This document shows positions 7,007 to 9,641 of a stretch of DNA of 9,641 bases, piece by piece; the stretch's first letter is position 1, and each line of letters begins with the position of its first letter. A program made the position numbers and the translations under genes. The notes beneath the pieces are model-generated. The model searched no databases and was not told the DNA's origin. It saw nothing but the letters and a program-made list of their open reading frames with translations. The stretch spans positions 1 through 9,641 of the forward strand of contig CATXSD010000098.1 in NCBI GenBank assembly GCA_958402075.1, written 5' to 3'. The stretch comes from Mediterranea massiliensis (GTDB lineage Bacteria > Bacteroidota > Bacteroidia > Bacteroidales > Bacteroidaceae).

Positions 7007-7714
7007 ATGGATGGATTGCAGACTTTGCTGGACAATAGTTCCACACCCGTACTGACAGCCTTCCTTCTCGGACTGCTGACGGCTCTTTCGCCTTGCCCGC
7101 TGGCTACCAACATTGCGGCCATCGGATTTATCGGCAAGGATATGGAGGACAGAAAGCGCGTGTTCCGAAACGGCCTGCTCTACACCTTGGGCCGTATTCT
7201 GTCGTATACCCTACTCGGCGTAGTGTTGATTCTGGTGCTGAGGGAAGGTTCCAGTATGTTCGGCATCCAGAAGGCCATCGGTACGTGGGGCGAATGGCTG
7301 TTGGGGCCGTTGCTGCTTGTCATTGGGCTTTTTATGCTTTGGGGTGACAGGCTGAACCTGCCCCAATTCGGATTCAAGGGGAATGCTGAGGGCCTTGCAA
7401 GGAAAGGAGGCTGGGGAGCCCTGCTGATAGGGATACTCTTTGCGCTGGCTTTCTGCCCCACGAGCGGCATGTTCTATTTCGGTATGCTGATTCCCCTGTC
7501 GGCCACCACTCCGGCCGGTTATCTGTTGCCTGTCGTATTTGCCGTGGCTACAGCACTGCCGGTACTTGCCGTTGCCTGGATACTGGCATTCAGCGTGCAG
7601 CAGATGGGCCGCTTCTATGGCAGAATGCGCACGGTGCAGCGATGGATGAACTTGCTTGTCGGGGTATTGTTTGTCGTTATAGGCGTCTATTACAGTTGGA
7701 TGATGTATAGGTAA
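7007..7714 (+). CDS. arsG: ArsG-family CcdA/DsbD-like membrane protein (thiol relay or arsenical efflux)
   Basis: 235-aa inner-membrane protein with about six TM segments (roughly 14-40, 57-80, 97-114, 135-165, 170-196, 212-232). Positively charged loops (KDMEDRKRVFR after TM1, the loop after TM3, GRFYGRMRTVQR after TM5) suggest both termini are periplasmic. Its only two cysteines lie in LSPCPLAT (C30, TM1) and AFCPTSG (C150, TM4). These match the paired Cys in CcdA/DsbD transmembrane domains that pass electrons from cytoplasmic thioredoxin to periplasmic partners. ArsG proteins of this family have been described as efflux permeases for aromatic arsenicals. Flanking by a periplasmic CxxC lipoprotein and a cytosolic CxxC thioredoxin makes electron transfer equally likely. 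It starts 10 bp after arsF and is cotranscribed with it. The function choice is inference; the family placement is fairly sure. Confidence 0.75.
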   Translation: MDGLQTLLDNSSTPVLTAFLLGLLTALSPCPLATNIAAIGFIGKDMEDRKRVFRNGLLYTLGRILSYTLLGVVLILVLREGSSMFGIQKAIGTWGEWLLGPLLLVIGLFMLWGDRLNLPQFGFKGNAEGLARKGGWGALLIGILFALAFCPTSGMFYFGMLIPLSATTPAGYLLPVVFAVATALPVLAVAWILAFSVQQMGRFYGRMRTVQRWMNLLVGVLFVVIGVYYSWMMYR

Positions 7715-7745
7715 ACACATTAATAATTAATAATATATTACGAAT

Positions 7746-7982
7746 ATGGAAATTAAAGTATTGGGCCCGGGTTGTGCCAAATGTAAGACAACCTACCAGG
7801 TCATTGAGAAAGTAATCAAGGAGAACAATCTGGATGTGAAGCTGACCAAGGTGGACGACATCATGGAAATGATGAACTACAACATCATGACCACGCCTGC
7901 CGTGGTGGTAGACGAAGTGGTGAAGATGAAGGGACAGGTTCCTACGGAAAGTGACGTCAAGAAACTTTTGGGCATCGGATAA
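7746..7982 (+). CDS. Small thioredoxin-like protein, MTH895/TM0996 type (ArsE-like)
   Basis: 78-aa cytosolic minimal thioredoxin/glutaredoxin fold. The sequence starts MEIKVLGPGCAKC with the active-site pair C10/C13, followed by a helix, a strand (VKLTKVDD), cis-Pro P51 in TTPAVVVDE and a C-terminal helix. Length and motif fit the MTH895/TM0996 redox-active protein family, which is usual beside DUF318 permeases and ArsR regulators. In the Shewanella arsEFG system I recall the ArsE subunit being a small thiol protein of this kind, so it may be the ArsE equivalent, but I do not assign the symbol. It has no signal peptide and no other Cys. It lies 31 bp after arsG and is followed by a strong terminator, making it the last gene of the arsF operon. 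Likely job: cytosolic electron donor to ArsG or thiol carrier of As(III). Confidence 0.8.
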   Translation: MEIKVLGPGCAKCKTTYQVIEKVIKENNLDVKLTKVDDIMEMMNYNIMTTPAVVVDEVVKMKGQVPTESDVKKLLGIG

Positions 7983-8000
7983 ACGGAGCGTGATGGATAC

Positions 8001-8043
8001 AGGGGCGGCAGATACAGCCCTTATGGCATCTGCCGCCTTTATT
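8001..8043 (+). terminator. Strong intrinsic terminator after the small thioredoxin gene
   Basis: GGCGGCAGAT (8004-8013) pairs perfectly with ATCTGCCGCC (8028-8037), is extended by G-U/A-U pairs to about 13 bp, and carries an inner GCC/GGC stem (8017-8019 with 8025-8027). TTTATT follows. It lies 20 bp after the stop and separates the arsF operon from the permease. Confidence 0.8.
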
Positions 8044-8055
8044 GTGGAAACAATG

Positions 8056-8071
8056 TTCGTATTTCAACGAA
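8056..8071 (+). promoter_or_regulatory. Predicted ArsR operator 3 upstream of the ArsP-like permease
   Basis: TTCGT-ATTTCA-ACGAA is a perfect 5-bp inverted repeat with a 6-nt spacer. It starts 33 bp before the permease ATG and 13 bp after the preceding terminator's T-stretch. It sits in the same ATGTTCGTA context as the copy before arsF. TATTTC at 8060-8065 may be the -7 element. This ties the permease to the same ArsR regulon as a separate transcript. Confidence 0.6.
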
Positions 8072-8088
8072 TTGATTAAGATAGAAAC

Positions 8089-9057
8089 ATGATACAAGAT
8101 TTTGCAGACTGGCTGGTTTACGGTCTGTTCGGCCTGAGTGCCGACACGCCGCTGGGAGCGGCCGTAAACTTTTTCTTTTACGATACCATCAAGATTCTGA
8201 TACTGTTGTTCTTTATCAGTGTGCTGATGGGGATTGTCAATGCCTACTTCCCAATCGAGAGGCTGCGTACGTATCTGACTACTCATAAGATGTATGGCTT
8301 GCAATACCTGCTGGCCTCTGTCTTCGGAGCTATTACTCCCTTCTGCTCGTGCTCTTCCATTCCCTTGTTCATCGGGTTTGTAAAGGGAGGTATCCCGTTG
8401 GGAGTGACCTTTGCTTTTCTGATTACTTCGCCGCTGGTCAACGAGGTGGCCGTTGCCATGTTCCTCGGCTCCTTTGGCCTGAAGGTGACATTGATTTACG
8501 TGGTCAGTGGCATCCTGCTGGGAGTAATCGGCGGTTTTGTACTCGGACAGATGCGCCTCGCGCCTTATCTGAGCGACTGGGTGAAACAGATTCAGGCACA
8601 TTCGTCCGTCCAGGCGGAAGCATGGGAGAAGGAGCATACTTCTTTCATCAGGCGGCTTCCGGCCATCGTCCGTGATGCCTGGCGGATTGTCAGTGGCGTG
8701 CTTGTCTATATTCTGATTGGTATCGGCATCGGCGCCTTCATGCACGGCTTTGTGCCCGAGGGGTTCTTTGAACAATATATGTCAAAGGACAACTGGTTTG
8801 CCGTGCCTCTTTCAGTCATCCTTGCCGTGCCGATGTATGCCAATGCGGCCGGCATCGTGCCCGTCATCGAGGTGTTTGTAGCCAAAGGCATTCCTTTGGG
8901 TACCGCCATTGCCTTCATGATGGCAGTGGTGGGGCTTTCCCTGCCGGAGGCAACGCTGCTCAAGAAGGTGATGACCTGGCGGCTGATAGGCATCTTCTTT
9001 GGTACCGTGGCCTTTTTTATCATCCTGTCGGGCTATTTGTTCAATTTCATTTTATGA
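8089..9057 (+). CDS. arsP: ArsP-like DUF318/UPF0718 permease (probable trivalent organoarsenical exporter)
   Basis: 322-aa polytopic inner-membrane protein with about eight TM segments and a charged cytosolic loop near 165-195, the usual ArsP/DUF318 size. The signature is FGAITPFCSCSSIPLF; C86 and C88 are the protein's only cysteines, as expected for binding trivalent arsenicals through thiols. The second half repeats the first: IPLFIGFVKGGIPLG (91-105) against VPVIEVFVAKGIPLG (257-271), with AAG in place of the CSC region, showing an internal duplication. ArsP proteins export trivalent methyl and aromatic arsenicals such as reduced roxarsone. Related DUF318 members are annotated as Cu/Zn exporters, so another thiophilic cation is possible. 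It has its own predicted ArsR operator and follows a terminator, so it is a separate transcript. Converges with hemW. Confidence 0.75.
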   Translation: MIQDFADWLVYGLFGLSADTPLGAAVNFFFYDTIKILILLFFISVLMGIVNAYFPIERLRTYLTTHKMYGLQYLLASVFGAITPFCSCSSIPLFIGFVKGGIPLGVTFAFLITSPLVNEVAVAMFLGSFGLKVTLIYVVSGILLGVIGGFVLGQMRLAPYLSDWVKQIQAHSSVQAEAWEKEHTSFIRRLPAIVRDAWRIVSGVLVYILIGIGIGAFMHGFVPEGFFEQYMSKDNWFAVPLSVILAVPMYANAAGIVPVIEVFVAKGIPLGTAIAFMMAVVGLSLPEATLLKKVMTWRLIGIFFGTVAFFIILSGYLFNFIL

Positions 9058-9069
9058 TCCGTTGGCTTT

Positions 9070-9089
9070 AGCCGGTCGTTTGTCCGGCT
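9070..9089 (+). terminator. Short GC-rich hairpin just after the permease stop
   Basis: AGCCGG (9070-9075) pairs with CCGGCT (9084-9089) around an 8-nt loop, 12 bp after the TGA. Only two T follow, so on its own it is a weak terminator; it may act as a 3' end stabiliser upstream of the stronger hairpin at 9201-9273. Confidence 0.35.
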
Positions 9090-9106
9090 TGAAGCGTCCG
9101 TTCAGA

Positions 9107-9172
9107 CTGGGTAAAGCAACGGTTTAAGCTGGGTAAAGCGATGGTTTAGGCTGGGCAAAGCAATGCTTTGTC
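9107..9172 (+). repeat. Three tandem 22-bp repeats
   Basis: Units start at 9107, 9129 and 9151 with no spacers. Each begins CTGGG(T/C)AAAGC and has TTT near position 17-19. Units 1 and 2 agree at 19 of 22 positions, units 2 and 3 at 16 of 22. Similar GCAAT-TTT cores continue downstream at 22-bp multiples (9203, 9225, 9247) inside the hairpin. No coding role was seen. The 255-bp gap between the permease and hemW holds only these repeats and hairpins. Confidence 0.75.
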
Positions 9173-9200
9173 CAGAGCATGCCTCGGGCTTTTGTTTTTC

Positions 9201-9278
9201 AGGCAATGTTTGGGGGCAGAACATGCAATCTTTTATGTGGAAAGAAGCAATGTTTTGCCCCCAAACATTGCCTCTTTT
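9201..9278 (+). terminator. Very strong hairpin with T-stretch between permease and hemW
   Basis: The arms 9201-9218 and 9256-9273 are a perfect 18-bp inverted repeat (AGGCAATGTTTGGGGGCA). Pairing continues for six more base pairs (9219-9224 with 9250-9255, one G-U), and an inner TCTTT/AAAGA stem caps the loop. CTCTTTT follows on the plus strand, so it can end the permease transcript. The minus strand carries A rather than T after the hairpin, so it is not an obvious terminator for hemW. Confidence 0.65.
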
Positions 9279-9312
9279 GGGGGCTGATAACCGGCCTTCC
9301 TGTAACCGGCAT

Positions 9313-9641
9313 TCACTCTTCTACAAACATCAGGTCGCTGATGATTCCGTCGGAAACAAAGATTCCTTCGCGGGTGAGCCGCAGGTGGTTGTCCTGCAGC
9401 TCCAGCTTGCCGCTCCGCAGATAGGGGGCGGCCATCGTGTTGCAATAGTCGGAAAGCGTTTGGCCGAAGCGGGCCTCGAGTGTCGGCAGGTTGATGCCTT
9501 GGCGGGTACGCAGGGAGGTCATGACGCATTCGTTGTAGCGGGTCGTCGGGGTCAGTTCCTCCTTCTCGTAGCACCTTTTTTTTTCTCCAATTGCCGAAAT
9601 ATATTTCTCCAGTGAGGCAATGTTCCACTCCCTGCTGTGCG
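9313..9641 (-). CDS. hemW: HemW (radical SAM heme chaperone, HemN-like), C-terminal part only
   Basis: The minus-strand frame is open from the window edge (first full codon at 9639) to the TGA at 9313-9315, giving 109 C-terminal residues; the start and the radical SAM core lie outside. The visible part begins HSREWNIASLEKYI. It contains ELTPTTRYNECVMTSLRTRQG, a HemN_C winged-helix region (LPTLEARFGQ), and ends with a short strand pair and LTREGIFVSDGIISDLMF, the typical ending of HemW. HemW binds heme and delivers it to target proteins and was long misannotated as coproporphyrinogen III oxidase. The call is based on this C-terminal domain only. A run of nine A (plus-strand T at 9576-9584) encodes E-K-K in frame; I translated through it and saw no frameshift. 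An ATG-only reading would wrongly start the gene at 9522. Convergent with the permease. Confidence 0.8.
   Translation of the reverse strand, partial: HSREWNIASLEKYISAIGEKKRCYEKEELTPTTRYNECVMTSLRTRQGINLPTLEARFGQTLSDYCNTMAAPYLRSGKLELQDNHLRLTREGIFVSDGIISDLMFVEE

Noticed and set aside
9107..9172. CRISPR-like array
   Set aside because: The 22-bp units are contiguous without spacers and diverge from each other; no cas genes are present.
9163..9615. A 150-aa plus-strand frame
   Set aside because: It covers the repeats and hairpin and then runs antisense to hemW, whose C-terminal sequence is recognisable on the other strand.
9233..9628. A 131-aa minus-strand frame crossing the poly-A run
   Set aside because: It is the wrong frame over hemW. 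The neighbouring frame gives a continuous HemW C-terminus, so no frameshift needs to be invoked.

Overview
The window reads as chromosomal DNA of a Bacteroidota member, most likely a gut Bacteroides, Phocaeicola or close relative. The signs are a run of exported glycosidases of PUL type (GH97, GH43, GH29), lipoprotein signal peptides, mostly weak Shine-Dalgarno sites, and promoter elements resembling the Bacteroides -7 box (TAnnTTTG). No species call is possible from sequence reading alone.

Region 1 (1-5970, plus strand) is one carbohydrate-use operon without visible internal terminators. It holds the tail of an upstream gene (possibly an amidohydrolase), an RspB/LgoD-like zinc sugar-acid or polyol dehydrogenase, a retaining-type GH97 (alpha-galactosidase type), a GH43-like glycosidase with visibly lower GC, and a GH29 alpha-L-fucosidase. 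The three secreted enzymes would trim galactose, arabinose or galactofuranose, and fucose from a glycan. The cytoplasmic dehydrogenase and the upstream gene would process a released sugar. A long imperfect hairpin (6006-6071) follows the fucosidase.

Region 2 (about 6120-9057, plus strand) is an arsenical or other thiophilic-toxicant resistance locus: arsR, an ArsF-type thioredoxin-fold lipoprotein, an ArsG-type CcdA-like membrane protein, a small MTH895-type thioredoxin (ArsE-like), and an ArsP/DUF318 permease. The same inverted repeat (TTYGT-N6-RCGAA, inside a longer shared block) precedes arsR, arsF and the permease, 30-40 bp before each start codon and overlapping likely -7 elements. Intrinsic terminators follow arsR and the small thioredoxin. 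I therefore infer three transcripts under one autoregulated ArsR. The cysteines of the ArsE/G/F trio line up as a cytosol-membrane-periplasm thiol relay, which is the most interesting system here.

Region 3 (9058-9641) is a convergent intergenic region with 22-bp tandem repeats and a very strong hairpin terminator (9201-9273). It is followed by the minus-strand 3' end of hemW, which runs off the window.
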